Shown piece by piece: positions 24,299-34,735 of a DNA stretch of 64,000 nt (its first letter is position 1; each line of letters starts with the position of its first letter). This DNA is from Leptospira ilyithenensis (GTDB lineage Bacteria; Spirochaetota; Leptospiria; Leptospirales; Leptospiraceae): NCBI RefSeq assembly GCF_004771005.1, contig NZ_RQHV01000061.1, forward strand, positions 248,001-312,000, read 5' to 3'. A program made the translations under genes and the position numbers. Below the pieces are notes generated by a model. It saw only the letters and a list, made by a program, of their open reading frames with translations, ran no database searches and was not told the DNA's origin.

Positions 24299-25363
24299 TT
24301 ATTTTTTTGGAATAAATTTCAAAAACTCTTCCACTTCGTTTTTGCTTCCTATGATCAAGGTAGTTCTCTCGTGAAGTTCGGTGGGTTGTAAATCGAGAAC
24401 TCTTTCTCCTTTTACGGTAACCGCCATTCCTCCTGCTTGTTCTGCGATAAGAGCCATTGGTGCCGCCTCATATAACAATCGTAATTTACCATTCGGGTAT
24501 TTGGAAGATTTCGTATCGTTCGGATAGAGAAAAATCCCACCTTTCAATAAATTCCGATGAACATCCGCTACAAGAGAACCTATATAACGACCTGTTTTCG
24601 GCTTTTTTCCGCCTTCAATGGATTTGATATGGGAGATATAATTTTGTACTTCCGGACTCCAATACCCCGCATTTCCTTCGTTCGCCGAATATATGTCTCC
24701 TTTCTCGGGAGTTTTCATGCTCGGGTGGGAAAGTAGAAACTCACCCAAACTAGGATCAAGCGTGAATCCTGTGACTCCTTTTCCAGTCGTAAGCACAAGC
24801 ATTGTGGAAGAACCGTAGATGATATAACCCGCACAAATCTGCTTTGAGCCTTTTTGGAGTAAGTCTTTGTGTTCTCCGGGTGCTTTTGAGCCGGGATCTA
24901 GCCTTTGGTGGATGGAAAAAATGGTTCCGATGGAAACATTTGTGTCTATATTCGAGGAACCGTCCAGAGGATCGATCGCCATAGTGTATTTCCCGATGGC
25001 ATATCCTTCCGGAATTTGAATCACTTCTTCGTGTTCTTCACTTGCGAGTACGCACAAATGTCCGCAGATTTTCAAGGAGTTGTTGAATGCATTGTCTGCA
25101 TATTGATCCAATTTCATTTGGGTTTCGCCTTGGACGTTCGTATCTTCGGTAGAACCTAAAATACCATCCAAAAGACCTGCTTTTCTCACTTCTCTCCCTA
25201 CAATTTTTGCCGCATAAACCAGATGGTTTAAAAGAGCGCTAAATTCTCCCGAAGCGTACGGGATTTTGAGTTGCTCTTCTATGATGAATTGAGATAGAGA
25301 GATGAGTTGTTTTTGTTTTGGAGATGCGTTCACTAATTGCCCCGAGATGGTTTTTCTCTTCAT
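24299..25363 (-). CDS. fbp: Fructose-1,6-bisphosphatase class I
   Basis: This gluconeogenic enzyme hydrolyses fructose 1,6-bisphosphate to fructose 6-phosphate with Mg2+. Metal-binding residues are in SEEHEE near 105 and in the signature AIDPLDGSSNIDTNVSIGTIF near 128 (key DPLDGSSN); the substrate region includes GRYIGSLVADVHRNLLKGGIFLYP (key YIGSLVADVHR), and the C-terminal KLRLLYEAAPMALIAEQAGG holds the last metal ligand E in YEAAPM. With the ATG at 25363 the length is 354 residues; a TTG at 25375 is an alternative. Neither has a strong ribosome site. It is divergent from the next gene by 37 bases. Confidence 0.95.
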   Translation of the reverse strand: MKRKTISGQLVNASPKQKQLISLSQFIIEEQLKIPYASGEFSALLNHLVYAAKIVGREVRKAGLLDGILGSTEDTNVQGETQMKLDQYADNAFNNSLKICGHLCVLASEEHEEVIQIPEGYAIGKYTMAIDPLDGSSNIDTNVSIGTIFSIHQRLDPGSKAPGEHKDLLQKGSKQICAGYIIYGSSTMLVLTTGKGVTGFTLDPSLGEFLLSHPSMKTPEKGDIYSANEGNAGYWSPEVQNYISHIKSIEGGKKPKTGRYIGSLVADVHRNLLKGGIFLYPNDTKSSKYPNGKLRLLYEAAPMALIAEQAGGMAVTVKGERVLDLQPTELHERTTLIIGSKNEVEEFLKFIPKK

Positions 25364-25400
25364 TTTTAGAGCCAAGGCGCACAGGCAATCCGATAATTAA

Positions 25401-26234
25401 ATGAATATGGAATTCCAATCCCCTTATCCTGTCACTGCCACTGAGGATCTAAAGATCACAGAATATCATTTGCGTCGTTTGAGTTATGCATTTTGGACTA
25501 TGAATGCGGTTTCCGGATTTCTTTTCTTGGAAAACGAACCTGTTTTTCGTTTGGGTGGGGCTGAAAAACAAAACCAACTTCTCCGTCAAATTTTAACCAA
25601 TATTGAGACTTTGGAAAGAGAATCCGAAGAAATGATCCCCCTCAAGATCGGAAATTGGGAAGAGGAAGGAGCCGCTCTCCAGGCAACACTGATTCGTTTT
25701 CCTCATAAAGAGTTGTTTGTGTTTGCGGTACTAGTTCAAAAAGGGGAAACCGATTTCCCGGAAAACAAATGGAAACAATTGGCAAATTCCGTTTTGACCT
25801 ATTTATCTGTAGGAATTTCCAAACAAGAAAAGACACTCTTAAGTTTTCGCAGCTTTACCGAAGTATTTCGAACCAAAATGGAATCCTCTCTCGAAGAGAG
25901 TAAAACCGGTGTCCTGGCATTATTTTACCTCCAGGATCTCTCTCCTTTTTTTAAACCTTTGGGAATTGTCAAAAGCCAGGAAATCATCCGCGAAGTTTCT
26001 TCCACACTCCAAGCTATGGCAAAAAACGGAGAATTGTTTTTTCAAATGAATTTACGTTCCTTTTATCTGTTTTGCCCGGGAGAAACATTGGAACATGCGA
26101 ACAAAAGGTTGGAAGGACTGTATTTTCCCTCCAAACACATGATTTTGGACTACAAATTGCAATTATTCCCCGTAAGTTTGGAAGTAGTCCAGGATTTGAA
26201 CCAATTTAGCTCATTATTTATGGAAAATTTCTAA
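25401..26234 (+). CDS. Hypothetical protein, GGDEF-like fold without the motif (tentative)
   Basis: A 277-residue soluble protein without signal peptide or membrane helices. The N-terminal half may be a small sensory domain. The C-terminal third (GVLALFYLQDLSPFFKPLG, then SQEIIREVSSTLQAMAKNGELFFQMN, then FYLFCPGETLEHANKRLEGL) follows the strand-helix order of a GGDEF/nucleotidyl cyclase domain, but the GGDEF signature position reads FFQMNLRSF and has no acidic residues. If the relationship is right it cannot make c-di-GMP. I do not recognise a named family. It lies between fbp and the rpsU operon. Confidence 0.6.
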   Translation: MNMEFQSPYPVTATEDLKITEYHLRRLSYAFWTMNAVSGFLFLENEPVFRLGGAEKQNQLLRQILTNIETLERESEEMIPLKIGNWEEEGAALQATLIRFPHKELFVFAVLVQKGETDFPENKWKQLANSVLTYLSVGISKQEKTLLSFRSFTEVFRTKMESSLEESKTGVLALFYLQDLSPFFKPLGIVKSQEIIREVSSTLQAMAKNGELFFQMNLRSFYLFCPGETLEHANKRLEGLYFPSKHMILDYKLQLFPVSLEVVQDLNQFSSLFMENF

Positions 26235-26252
26235 GTTTTGAATTCTCCCTCG

Positions 26253-26282
26253 TTGACAAGGGAATGCGTTTCGAATTACTGT
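26253..26282 (+). promoter_or_regulatory. Predicted promoter of the rpsU-yqeY-dnaG-rpoD operon
   Basis: A consensus -35 TTGACA (26253-26258) and a -10 TACTGT (26277-26282) at 18-base spacing. Transcription would begin near 26289, giving a 31-base leader. An AGAGG box at 26301-26305 is 14 bases before the rpsU ATG, longer than usual. Confidence 0.55.
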
Positions 26283-26319
26283 AAAATTTAAACCATTTCG
26301 AGAGGACAGTGATTCGTCT

Positions 26320-26538
26320 ATGACCCCACAAGTAGGGATTTATTTAAAAGAAGGTGAATCTATCGAGGCAGCGCTTCGAAGATTCAAACGTGATTGTGCC
26401 AATGCTGGTATCATGAGTGAGATTAAGCGTAGAGAATACTTTGAAAAACCAAGTGTTGTCAAAAAGAAAGCTGTTGAAGCGGCAAGACGCAAAAGAGATA
26501 AAAAGAAGAGATTGTTCGCAAAGAAAGACAAACTCTAA
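26320..26538 (+). CDS. rpsU: 30S ribosomal protein S21
   Basis: A 72-residue basic protein of the small ribosomal subunit, involved in initiation. The N-terminal segment VGIYLKEGESIEAALRRFKRDC with its core ESIEAALRRFKR is the S21 signature, followed by the Arg/Lys-rich helix MSEIKRREYFEKPSVVKKKA (core RREYFEKPS.KRKKK-like) and a lysine-rich tail. It is the first gene of the macromolecular synthesis operon, followed by yqeY, dnaG and rpoD, an order known from many bacteria. Confidence 0.97.
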   Translation: MTPQVGIYLKEGESIEAALRRFKRDCANAGIMSEIKRREYFEKPSVVKKKAVEAARRKRDKKKRLFAKKDKL

Positions 26539-26559
26539 TTCTCTTTCATTCCATCTCTC

Positions 26560-27015
26560 ATGACCCTCCAAGAGACAATAAATGTTGATCTGAAGCAGGC
26601 TCTTAAGTCGAAAGAAGAGCCTACTCTTGGAACGTTGCGCCTACTCAAAGCAGACATTCAATATGAGCTTACAAAAACCGGAGCGTCGGAACTTTCCGAT
26701 ACTGCAGTTATGCAGATTCTGAAATCTAACTATAAAAAGAGAAAAGATACTGCTGTAGAGTATGATAAAGTAAATCGAAAAGATTTAGCAGATAGGGAAC
26801 GATCTGAAGCTGAAGTGATTTTGCGTTATATACCTGCTGAAATTTCGGATGAAGAAATACAAAACACTGTTTCTAAGCTCGTAAAAGAGTTAGGTGCTAG
26901 TGGTCCATCGGACATGGGCAAGGTAATGGGAAAAGTCATGGCAGAATTCAAAGGTCAAAACATCGACGGTTCAAAAGTATCTCATTACGTAAAACAAGCA
27001 TTATCCAGTCTCTAA
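26560..27015 (+). CDS. yqeY: GatB/YqeY domain protein
   Basis: A 151-residue helical protein of the YqeY family, related to the tail domain of the GatB subunit of tRNA amidotransferases, where it contacts tRNA. Characteristic stretches are GTLRLLKADIQYELTKTG near 23-40, KRKDTAVEYDKVNRKDLADRE with core RKD...Y....R.DL...E near 63-84, and SDMGKVMGKVMAEFKGQNIDG with core GKVMG..M.....G..DG near 117-137. The free-standing protein has no settled function. It sits between rpsU and dnaG, as in numerous other genomes, and its stop is 10 bases before the dnaG start. Confidence 0.93.
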   Translation: MTLQETINVDLKQALKSKEEPTLGTLRLLKADIQYELTKTGASELSDTAVMQILKSNYKKRKDTAVEYDKVNRKDLADRERSEAEVILRYIPAEISDEEIQNTVSKLVKELGASGPSDMGKVMGKVMAEFKGQNIDGSKVSHYVKQALSSL

Positions 27016-27025
27016 AAGCGGTGCC

Positions 27026-28849
27026 ATGAATTCGTATCAGAATTTCAAAGAACGCGTCCGCAGAGAAGTCTCCATCGACTCTTATATCAATCGTTTTGTG
27101 CCCTTAAGACGCGCAGGCCGCAACCTAACAGGACTTTGCCCATTCCATAACGAAAAAACTCCTTCCTTCAGTGTAAACGCAGAGTCGGGATTTTATCATT
27201 GTTTCGGATGCAAAGCCTCCGGAGATATTTTCCGCTTTGTCATGGACTACCAGAAGGTGGATTTTATCAAAGCTTTGGAAATTCTCGCCGATTACTCCGG
27301 CATTCCCCTTCAGGAAAAAACCCAAAGCGAAGAGGAAGAGGACCGCAAAAAAGAAGCGTTGTATCAAATTTCCCAAAGAGCCAAAGAATACTTTCAGAAA
27401 AATTTTGCAACCACAGCCGGAGAAGTGGCTCTTAAGTATTTGCAGGAGCGAGGGTTATATGAAGAAGATATCAAAGTTTTTGGAATCGGATTCGCATTGC
27501 CCGGATTTGCCAATATCATAAAAGATTTATTTCGAACGGAATCTGAAATCAAGTTGGGCGAGTCCCTCGGTCTTTTGAAACGTCAGGACAAAAACAGAGA
27601 TCCTTATGATTTTTTCAGAAGTAGGGTGATGTTTCCAGTAATCGATTCCAAAGGAAGGGTTGTCGCTTTTTCCGGAAGGATCGTAGGTCAGTCGGAAGAA
27701 GCAAAATACATCAACAGTCCCAATTCTTTGATCTATGACAAAAGTCGTATTTTTTATAATTTAAATTTAGCTCAGGATTCCATTAGAAAACACAGGGAAG
27801 CTGTTGTAGTCGAAGGTGTGTTCGACGCCATCGGGCTTTTCCGAAAAGGAATAGAATCCGTAGTGGCCCCTTTGGGAACCGGATTTACGGAAGGACATGC
27901 CCGAATCCTGAAAAACATGTCGGACCGGGTGATCCTTATGATGGACTCTGATTCTGCAGGTGTCAAAGGTGCTTTCCGTGCCGTGAACCTACTCAGCAAA
28001 GAAGGGATCGAAGTGAAGGTTGCTTCCGTTCCCGAGGGAAAAGACCCCTACGATTATTCATTAAATCACAACAAACAGGAAATCCGTTCCATTTTGGAAA
28101 ACTCCAGTTCCGCTTCCCAATTTATGATCGCTCAGATTTTATCGGGAACCAGTTCCATTTCCCAACCGGAAGCCAAACAAGCCAGTATCAAACGGTTGCT
28201 AGATTTTGTAAAATCTATGGAAAAAGAGACCGACAAACAGGTCTATTTACAAGAGGGCGCAAAACAATTAGGACTCTCTTTTTCTGCACTTTTTCGTGAT
28301 TTTGAGGGCACTGTTCAGAAAAGTTCACCCCCTCCCGGAACCGATAATAAGAGAGCGAGTAAGGGACCGATTGCTACTAAAAAAGCAAACTCCGCCCAAC
28401 TTTGCGAAAGAAAGATGATCGCCAAACTGATTCAAAACCAAGAGCTGTTTTCCTTTGCAGATGATGTATTGCAGTTGGAATTTTTAGACGAAGCTTCTTC
28501 GTTTTTATGGGATTATCTTTATACCAAATTTTTACAGAATGAGCCGATCAGCCCGGCAGAGATTCTTTCCAAAGAAGATATTCCGAAAGAATATCTGGGA
28601 CTTGTGGCAGAGCAGTTTTCTTCGGAAGAAGCAAACGCGGGCAATGGCGATTCCATTTTCAAAGAACTACTTTGGCAACATAAAGCGCATCAGTACGATT
28701 TTGCGATGAACGATATTACGAAACGAATGGGAGATAGTTCTCTCTCACTCGAAGAGAAGAGAGATCTTCTGACAGAACTTTCATTTCTAAAGAATGAAAG
28801 GGACAAGATTTGGGAGTATCTCCGAAAACTCCAACCCCAAGAAGTATAA
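27026..28849 (+). CDS. dnaG: DNA primase
   Basis: DnaG makes the RNA primers for replication. Its 607 residues include the N-terminal zinc ribbon with ligands Cys38, His41, Cys59 and Cys62 (CPFHNEKTPSFSV and CFGC), the RNA polymerase core with the TOPRIM motifs VVVEGVFDAIGLF near 253-265 and RVILMMDSDSAGVKGAFRA (key DSD) near 300, and a C-terminal helical helicase-binding domain (from about 450). Length agrees with the family. It lies 15 bases before rpoD. Confidence 0.97.
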   Translation: MNSYQNFKERVRREVSIDSYINRFVPLRRAGRNLTGLCPFHNEKTPSFSVNAESGFYHCFGCKASGDIFRFVMDYQKVDFIKALEILADYSGIPLQEKTQSEEEEDRKKEALYQISQRAKEYFQKNFATTAGEVALKYLQERGLYEEDIKVFGIGFALPGFANIIKDLFRTESEIKLGESLGLLKRQDKNRDPYDFFRSRVMFPVIDSKGRVVAFSGRIVGQSEEAKYINSPNSLIYDKSRIFYNLNLAQDSIRKHREAVVVEGVFDAIGLFRKGIESVVAPLGTGFTEGHARILKNMSDRVILMMDSDSAGVKGAFRAVNLLSKEGIEVKVASVPEGKDPYDYSLNHNKQEIRSILENSSSASQFMIAQILSGTSSISQPEAKQASIKRLLDFVKSMEKETDKQVYLQEGAKQLGLSFSALFRDFEGTVQKSSPPPGTDNKRASKGPIATKKANSAQLCERKMIAKLIQNQELFSFADDVLQLEFLDEASSFLWDYLYTKFLQNEPISPAEILSKEDIPKEYLGLVAEQFSSEEANAGNGDSIFKELLWQHKAHQYDFAMNDITKRMGDSSLSLEEKRDLLTELSFLKNERDKIWEYLRKLQPQEV

Positions 28850-28864
28850 GAGGACATATAGAAG

Positions 28865-30637
28865 ATGGAAAATTTAGCAGGCCTTCCCGAAGTACAAAAG
28901 ATTATCTCCATTGGAAAGGCGAATCGGGAAGTATCTTACGATGAAATTAACGAAATCCTTCCGGACAAAATTTTAAATTCTGAAAAAATCGACGACGTCT
29001 TTACTCTGTTACATGAGATGGGGATTGAAATTGTGGAGGAATACTCTAAAAAATCTTTGGAAGAATCCAGTAGTCTGACAACGACGAAAGAAGACACTTC
29101 CAAAGAACCGACGGTAAAACCGGCGCGTAAAAAAAGAGAGTCCACTGTTTCTTCCAGTTCGGAAGATCCGATTCGATTGTATCTGAAAGAGATTGGTAAG
29201 GTTTCTCTTATCTCGGGAGAAACGGAAGTTTTTCTCGCAAAACGAATTGAAAAAGGCGAAAAGATCATAGAAGAGACCATACTCGGTTCTTCCATCCTTC
29301 GTCAAAATTTTGCAAAACTTATTCCTAAGATTAAATCCAAAAAGATCAAAGTCTACGATCTAGTCAAAGTTGACAAAATGTACGCTCTGAACCAAGAGCA
29401 GGCGGACAAATTAGAAAAAGTATTCTTTGAGAATATGGATCTGATCCAACAAGACGAAAAGGTTTTGAATGAATCGGTCAACCGTATCCGCAAGTATTCC
29501 GAAAATTCGAAGAAGTTCAAAGAACTCAAAGAAAAGATAGATGCTTCTTACGGCAAAATCGACGAAGCCATTCGTAAGATAGGAGTCTCTCAGAAAGAGA
29601 TCCAAAAGATTTCTCAGAAAATCAAATCTATGGTTTTCCGAGTCAAAGAGATCGAAAAACATTTTTTAAAGATCAAAGCCAAATATGGTCATGATGTTCG
29701 TGAAATCAAAGGTTTAAACCGTTTCATCGAAAAGAACGAAAACCTGGATGAAATCGAAAAGATGATGAGTTGCGATATTGACGAAGTCAGAGAAGTCATC
29801 AAAGACATTCGCAATAATGAGCGTAAACTCCGCCGTATGGAACAGGAAGCCGGTTCACCTGTCAATGAAATCAAAGACTGGGGTGAAAAGATCATCAAGG
29901 GAGAAAGGGAAATTGCACAAGCAAAACGCGAATTAGTTCGTGCGAACCTAAGACTTGTTGTTTCCATTGCAAAACGGTATGCAAACCGGGGGATGCATTT
30001 CTTCGACCTGATCCAGGAAGGAAATATCGGTCTCATCCGGGCAGTAGACAAATTCGAATACAAAAAAGGTTATAAGTTTTCCACTTATGCAACTTGGTGG
30101 ATTCGACAAGCAATCACCCGTGCTATTTCCGACCAAGCTCGTACGATCCGTGTTCCTGTTCATATGATAGAACAAGTGAATAAGGTAATTCGCGAAACCA
30201 GACTCTTTGTTCAAGAGTTCGGTCGTGATCCTTCCAATGATGAAATTGCGGAAAGATTGGGCTGGCCTGTACAAAAAGTAAAGGCTGTGAAAAACGTAGC
30301 CCGCGAACCTATCTCTCTCGAGATTCCGGTGGGTTCCGAAGAAGATTCGGAACTAGGAGATTTTATTGAAGACAAGGATGTAATCTCTCCGCTCAATTCT
30401 GCTGCGACTTCCATTCTTTCCGAACAGATCAGACAAGTTCTGCAAACCCTTCCTGCCCGTGAGCAGAAAGTCATTAGAATGCGATTCGGTTTGGATGATG
30501 GATATGCTCAAACATTGGAAGAGGTCGGGTATCAGTTCAAAGTGACTAGGGAGAGGATTCGTCAGATCGAAGCGAAAGCGCTCCGTCGTCTACGCCACCC
30601 GAGTCGTTCCAAAAAACTCAAAGACTATATCGATTAA
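28865..30637 (+). CDS. rpoD: RNA polymerase primary sigma factor
   Basis: The housekeeping sigma-70 factor. It has region 1.2 around [19 protein letters not shown] near 100-118, a 200-residue charged helical non-conserved region, region 2 with [19 protein letters not shown] and [17 protein letters not shown] (core promoter -10 recognition and melting), region 3 with RVPVHMIE, and region 4 ending in [21 protein letters not shown] with the -35-binding helix. The 590-residue length fits a group 1 sigma. It closes the macromolecular synthesis operon and is followed by a hairpin at 30645-30670. Confidence 0.98.
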   Translation: MENLAGLPEVQKIISIGKANREVSYDEINEILPDKILNSEKIDDVFTLLHEMGIEIVEEYSKKSLEESSSLTTTKEDTSKEPTVKPARKKRESTVSSSSEDPIRLYLKEIGKVSLISGETEVFLAKRIEKGEKIIEETILGSSILRQNFAKLIPKIKSKKIKVYDLVKVDKMYALNQEQADKLEKVFFENMDLIQQDEKVLNESVNRIRKYSENSKKFKELKEKIDASYGKIDEAIRKIGVSQKEIQKISQKIKSMVFRVKEIEKHFLKIKAKYGHDVREIKGLNRFIEKNENLDEIEKMMSCDIDEVREVIKDIRNNERKLRRMEQEAGSPVNEIKDWGEKIIKGEREIAQAKRELVRANLRLVVSIAKRYANRGMHFFDLIQEGNIGLIRAVDKFEYKKGYKFSTYATWWIRQAITRAISDQARTIRVPVHMIEQVNKVIRETRLFVQEFGRDPSNDEIAERLGWPVQKVKAVKNVAREPISLEIPVGSEEDSELGDFIEDKDVISPLNSAATSILSEQIRQVLQTLPAREQKVIRMRFGLDDGYAQTLEEVGYQFKVTRERIRQIEAKALRRLRHPSRSKKLKDYID

Positions 30638-30644
30638 TCCACGT

Positions 30645-30670
30645 GAGGTGGAAGGGAAACTTTCCACCTC
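30645..30670 (+). terminator. Probable terminator of the rpoD operon
   Basis: Nine-base-pair stem GAGGTGGAA (30645-30653) with TTCCACCTC (30662-30670), closely followed by the pyrimidine-rich GGGACTTCTTTCTCC. The tail is not a pure T run, so moderate confidence. Confidence 0.6.
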
Positions 30671-30745
30671 GGGACTTCTTTCTCCTCTCCCTCTCCGCGC
30701 CTTTTTTTTCCTTGCCAAACAATAAAAATAGTTTAGTGGTTAGGA

Positions 30746-31807
30746 ATGTTTAAATTCCAGAAGAGCCCAGTCATTCTAATTCTTGCACTTCTTTTTGCTT
30801 GCGGACCTAAGTCGGAAAAAGCACTTACCTACCAAAGTTCTGCGTCTGTCGGCCAGGTAAATCCGGAGCAGCCTTGGCGTTATAGCCCTGAATATGTTTT
30901 GGATGGAAAGGCAAATACCGGTTTTTGCGCGGATCCGAAATTACCTGATTCAGGATTCACTTTATTTTTAGAAAACCCTTCCGAATTTTCCGCCATCCAA
31001 GTGGTAAACGGTTTTGCCAAATCGGCAAACGATGCGATCCAAAATGCCCAAGCGAAAAAAATAAAAGTCAGCTCGCTCATAGTCAGTTTTCCGGAAGGAA
31101 AAACAAAAATCCATTCCCAAGAGTCTGTTACTGTTGAATTGAAGCCTGTTTCTTTTTCTGGCACTACTGCCAACGCAGAGGCGGTGGATCTTGGGCAAAA
31201 GTTAAAAGGAAATTGGATTCGAATCGAACTTTTGGACTTTCATAAAGGCAGCAAATACAAGGATGTTTGTATTTCCGAATTGAAAGTAGGCGAGCTAAAA
31301 GATTCCAAATTCAATTCTTTTCCGATCACTAACGAAGAAAAGGTAAAAGCAGTGATTAACGGTTACGAAGAAGGCTCCAAACATTTTTGGGCATTCCGCA
31401 AACTGATCACTGCAAACGAAGCCGGTTCCATTAATTTTTACGATCAGGAATTGGTACTGCCGGTATATTTCAAATCGGACAATACGTTCAGTTTTTCCGA
31501 AATGTTCGGAGGAGACCCGAGTGCGGGAGGATTCCAGCCTGCCATCCAAGGAAGGTATTCTGTTTTTTCTGCCGGAGGTGAAGGCGTAGAACTGACGTTA
31601 AACTATTTTGACGCAAGCGGAGTGGAAAGAAATGATACATGGATTTTCAAAAGAGCTGTTGCAGATGATGAAGATTTTGAAACTTTCAAAACCAAACTGG
31701 GAACCAAATTCTCCGAAGTATTCGACTCCAAATCTTTTTATCTGCTTTTTCTAAAAGAAAAGGAATCGAATCGTTCTTTCTATAATTATGAAATTCCTTT
31801 GAAATAA
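30746..31807 (+). CDS. Lipoprotein with discoidin-like (NADase-type glycan-binding) domain
   Basis: A 353-residue lipoprotein with signal peptide SPVILILALLFAC and lipid-carrying Cys near residue 19. Residues about 40-190 match the galactose-binding/discoidin-like fold found in Leptospira proteins: WRYSPEYVLDGKANTGFCAD with core YVLDGKA.T.FC, FSAIQVVNGFAKS near 87-99, and WIRIELLDFHKGSKYKDVCISEL (core YKDVCISEL). Two Cys residues in that domain (FCAD, KDVCIS) may form a disulfide. The C-terminal half (about 200-353) is unassigned and beta-rich. The protein is probably exposed in the periplasm or on the surface; the ligand is unknown. It ends four bases before the convergent glpD stop. Confidence 0.8.
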   Translation: MFKFQKSPVILILALLFACGPKSEKALTYQSSASVGQVNPEQPWRYSPEYVLDGKANTGFCADPKLPDSGFTLFLENPSEFSAIQVVNGFAKSANDAIQNAQAKKIKVSSLIVSFPEGKTKIHSQESVTVELKPVSFSGTTANAEAVDLGQKLKGNWIRIELLDFHKGSKYKDVCISELKVGELKDSKFNSFPITNEEKVKAVINGYEEGSKHFWAFRKLITANEAGSINFYDQELVLPVYFKSDNTFSFSEMFGGDPSAGGFQPAIQGRYSVFSAGGEGVELTLNYFDASGVERNDTWIFKRAVADDEDFETFKTKLGTKFSEVFDSKSFYLLFLKEKESNRSFYNYEIPLK

Positions 31808-31811
31808 AAAA

Positions 31812-33416
31812 CTATCCGATTGTTTTTTCCAAAGAAAGGATCAGGTCTTTTAATTCCTTAAGAGAATCCTTTCTTTGGACTTCCGTCCAACTCAAGGTTT
31901 TAGCAAGAGATTTGGAAACTGGGTCGGCCAATTTTTTTGCAAGTTGCAGATCCAAAAACAAAACCCTCCATCTTCTTGCAATGATATCTGATACGGAATG
32001 AGCAAATTCCTTTTCGATGAAATGTTGAATCTCTTCTTCGAAATAACCGCTTCCTTTCAGAATTTCTGTCGGTTTTTTTCCCAGAATACTTTCGGCCTCT
32101 CCGCCTAAACTATCGGCGATTCTTGTCGCATCACCTTTTGTTAGGTTGTATTTGTTTTGAAGAGATTTGTAGAGATTGGGAGAGTATCCTTCTTTGCCCG
32201 GGAAAGAAAAGTCCATAGTGGAACATTCTTTTTTGTGTGTGAGTCCACCTTCCGTAATGAGTCTATCTGTCAGGTCTTCTCCCATCTTGCGATAGGTAGA
32301 CCATTTTCCACCGGACATAGTAACAAGTCCTGAGTCGGAAACTAGGATCGCTTCTTCTCTGGAAATGGATTTTGTATTTTGGGATCCGTCCGGTGAGATG
32401 AGGGGTCTTAGTCCTGAAAATACGGACAGTATATCGTCTTTGGAAAGTTTGGTGTCGAGATAATCATTTCCCGTTTGTAATAGAAATTCCACTTCGTCTT
32501 TTAAAGGAAGCGGTTCGTCGTCAATGGATTTGATCGAGGTATCCGTTGTTCCCAGGACCACTTTGCCTTCCCAGGGAATTACAAATACGACTCTTCCGTC
32601 TGCGGTTTTGGGGATGATCATTGCGGATGTGCATGGAATTTTTTCTTTGGAAAATACCAAATGGATTCCCTGACTCGGAGAAAGTACGGAGCGTGCATTC
32701 GGATCGTCCAATTTTCTGATCGCGTCAATCCAAACTCCCGTTGTATTTGCCACCACCTTGGCCCGGATGGAAACTTTTTTCTTTGTCAAAAGATCCACAG
32801 CTTTCACTCCGACGATCTTTCCGCCTTCCTTTAAAAATCCTTCTACTTCCATTCTGGAAACAATGTCGGCACCTGCTTCTTTTGCTCCCCGGATGGTAGC
32901 GACATTTAACCTTGCATCATTGAATTGAGCGTCATAATAGGAAATTCCTCCCTTTAACGACTGTTTTTTGAGAGCTGGAAAAACCCGAAGCGCTTCTTCT
33001 CTGGAAATTCGTCTGTGTCCGGGAACCGTTGAGGTACCAGCCAAAAAATCATACATGGTAAGGCCGATGGAAAAATATGGTTTTTCATACCAAGAGTAGG
33101 TAGGTAAAACAAAGGGAAGGGGTTTCACAAGATGGGGTGCATTTTGAAGCAGTCGTTTTCTTTCTGTTAGTGCTTCATGAATTAATTTGAAATGAAACTG
33201 TGCGAGGTAACGAACCCCTCCGTGAATGAGTTTTGTGGAACGGGAAGATGTGCCGCTCGCAAAGTCTTTTTTTTCAAGTAGTGCAACTTTGTAGCCACGA
33301 AGGCTTGCATCTAAGGCGGTGCCGGCACCCGTAGCACCTCCTCCGAGGATCAGAATGTCGTAATCAGTGTTTGCTAGGGTTTGTAGGGTTTTTGATCTTT
33401 CTTTGGATACTGCCAT
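31812..33416 (-). CDS. glpD: Aerobic glycerol-3-phosphate dehydrogenase
   Basis: GlpD oxidises glycerol 3-phosphate to dihydroxyacetone phosphate at the membrane and passes electrons to quinone. The 534-residue protein has the FAD-binding GGGATGAGTALDASLRG motif (core GGGATG.G.A.DA) at residues 25-41, the family signature SSRSTKLIHGGVRYLAQF near 57-74, and a C-terminal helical domain (GDATRIADSLGGEAESIL onward). It stands alone, divergent from tyrS by 92 bases. This enzyme fits use of glycerol or phospholipid-derived glycerol phosphate. Confidence 0.95.
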   Translation of the reverse strand: MAVSKERSKTLQTLANTDYDILILGGGATGAGTALDASLRGYKVALLEKKDFASGTSSRSTKLIHGGVRYLAQFHFKLIHEALTERKRLLQNAPHLVKPLPFVLPTYSWYEKPYFSIGLTMYDFLAGTSTVPGHRRISREEALRVFPALKKQSLKGGISYYDAQFNDARLNVATIRGAKEAGADIVSRMEVEGFLKEGGKIVGVKAVDLLTKKKVSIRAKVVANTTGVWIDAIRKLDDPNARSVLSPSQGIHLVFSKEKIPCTSAMIIPKTADGRVVFVIPWEGKVVLGTTDTSIKSIDDEPLPLKDEVEFLLQTGNDYLDTKLSKDDILSVFSGLRPLISPDGSQNTKSISREEAILVSDSGLVTMSGGKWSTYRKMGEDLTDRLITEGGLTHKKECSTMDFSFPGKEGYSPNLYKSLQNKYNLTKGDATRIADSLGGEAESILGKKPTEILKGSGYFEEEIQHFIEKEFAHSVSDIIARRWRVLFLDLQLAKKLADPVSKSLAKTLSWTEVQRKDSLKELKDLILSLEKTIG

Positions 33417-33508
33417 TTGTACAATTTGCTTTTCTTGCCTATAGAGATTCTTAGGTAAGTGTTGTCATAAGTCACCATTTCATCCATCTAAAAATTTTAT
33501 AAGTAACT

Positions 33509-34735
33509 ATGAAAACCGAATCAGAGATCAATTCAGAACTAGAAAAAATCCGTCGAGGAACTGTTGAAATCATTAGCGAACCGGAATTAAAGGAAAAACT
33601 GAGAACCAAAGGTAATTTGAAAATCAAAGCGGGCTTTGATCCCACAGCTCCCGATCTTCATCTGGGACATTTTGTTCTTCTCCGCAAGCTCAGACATTTT
33701 CAGGAACTGGGTCATGAGATTTTATTTTTGCTCGGGGATTTTACCGGAATGATAGGAGACCCGACCGGCAAGTCGGAAACCAGAAAAAGACTTACGAAAG
33801 AAGACGTTCTCGCCAATTCCCAAACCTATCAGGAACAAGTATTTAAAATCCTGGACAAAGAAAAAACAAACATCGTCTACAACTCCTCCTGGTGTAGCGA
33901 GATGAAATTCGAAGAGGTTCTGATTCTTACATCAAAGTATACTGTATCGAGGATGCTTGAGAGGGATGATTTTACCAAAAGACACCAGTCCGGCAATCCC
34001 ATTTCCATGATTGAATTTTTATATCCTCTTGTGCAAGGTTACGATTCTGTGGCACTCCACGCAGATGTAGAGTTAGGTGGAACGGATCAGAAGTTCAATC
34101 TCCTGGTAGGCCGCGACTTACAGAGAGAATACGGTCAAGCTCCTCAATCGGTTGTCACGATGCCTCTACTTGTGGGACTGGACGGCGTTAAAAAAATGTC
34201 CAAGTCTTTGGGCAATTATGTGGGAATTACGGAAAGTCCTTTGGATATGTATGGAAAGATCATGTCGATCTCGGATGAGTTGATGTGGAATTATTTCGAT
34301 CTGCTGACGGATCTTCCCAAAGCGACCATTGAAGAAAGAAAATCCTCTATCAAAAATAAAACGGCACATCCTAAGGAAGTAAAAACCGAATTGGCACTCC
34401 TCATCATGGATCAACTTCACCCAAGTGAGGAAAATCGAAATGCTGTTTCCGAATGGCAAAGGATCCATGACCCTAAAAACCGTGCTTTGCCGGATGAGAT
34501 ACAAACGACAAACTTGGGGGCTGAATTTTTTGCAGAGAAATCTCCCATGCTTGTTTCCGTTTTGGCCCAACTGAAATTTATCCCTTCCGCCTCGGAAGGA
34601 AGAAGACTCATCCAGTCGGGAGGTCTCTATTTGAATGAAGAAAAATTGACAGACCCTGTTTTGGTTCTGGAGAAAGAAAAAGAATACCTGATCCGCCAAG
34701 GGAAAAAAGGCAAATTTTTAAAATTAATTACTTAA
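33509..34735 (+). CDS. tyrS: Tyrosyl-tRNA synthetase
   Basis: Charges tRNA-Tyr with tyrosine. A class I synthetase of 408 residues with the HIGH-type motif in [17 protein letters not shown] (core DLHLGH, near 52-57), the tyrosine-binding [14 protein letters not shown] near 76-89, the KMSKS motif in [13 protein letters not shown] near 231-243, and a C-terminal S4-like RNA-binding domain (about 340-405, [18 protein letters not shown]). The PDLHLGH variant marks the second bacterial TyrS subgroup (TyrZ-like). The following gene starts 61 bases downstream. Confidence 0.96.
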   Translation: MKTESEINSELEKIRRGTVEIISEPELKEKLRTKGNLKIKAGFDPTAPDLHLGHFVLLRKLRHFQELGHEILFLLGDFTGMIGDPTGKSETRKRLTKEDVLANSQTYQEQVFKILDKEKTNIVYNSSWCSEMKFEEVLILTSKYTVSRMLERDDFTKRHQSGNPISMIEFLYPLVQGYDSVALHADVELGGTDQKFNLLVGRDLQREYGQAPQSVVTMPLLVGLDGVKKMSKSLGNYVGITESPLDMYGKIMSISDELMWNYFDLLTDLPKATIEERKSSIKNKTAHPKEVKTELALLIMDQLHPSEENRNAVSEWQRIHDPKNRALPDEIQTTNLGAEFFAEKSPMLVSVLAQLKFIPSASEGRRLIQSGGLYLNEEKLTDPVLVLEKEKEYLIRQGKKGKFLKLIT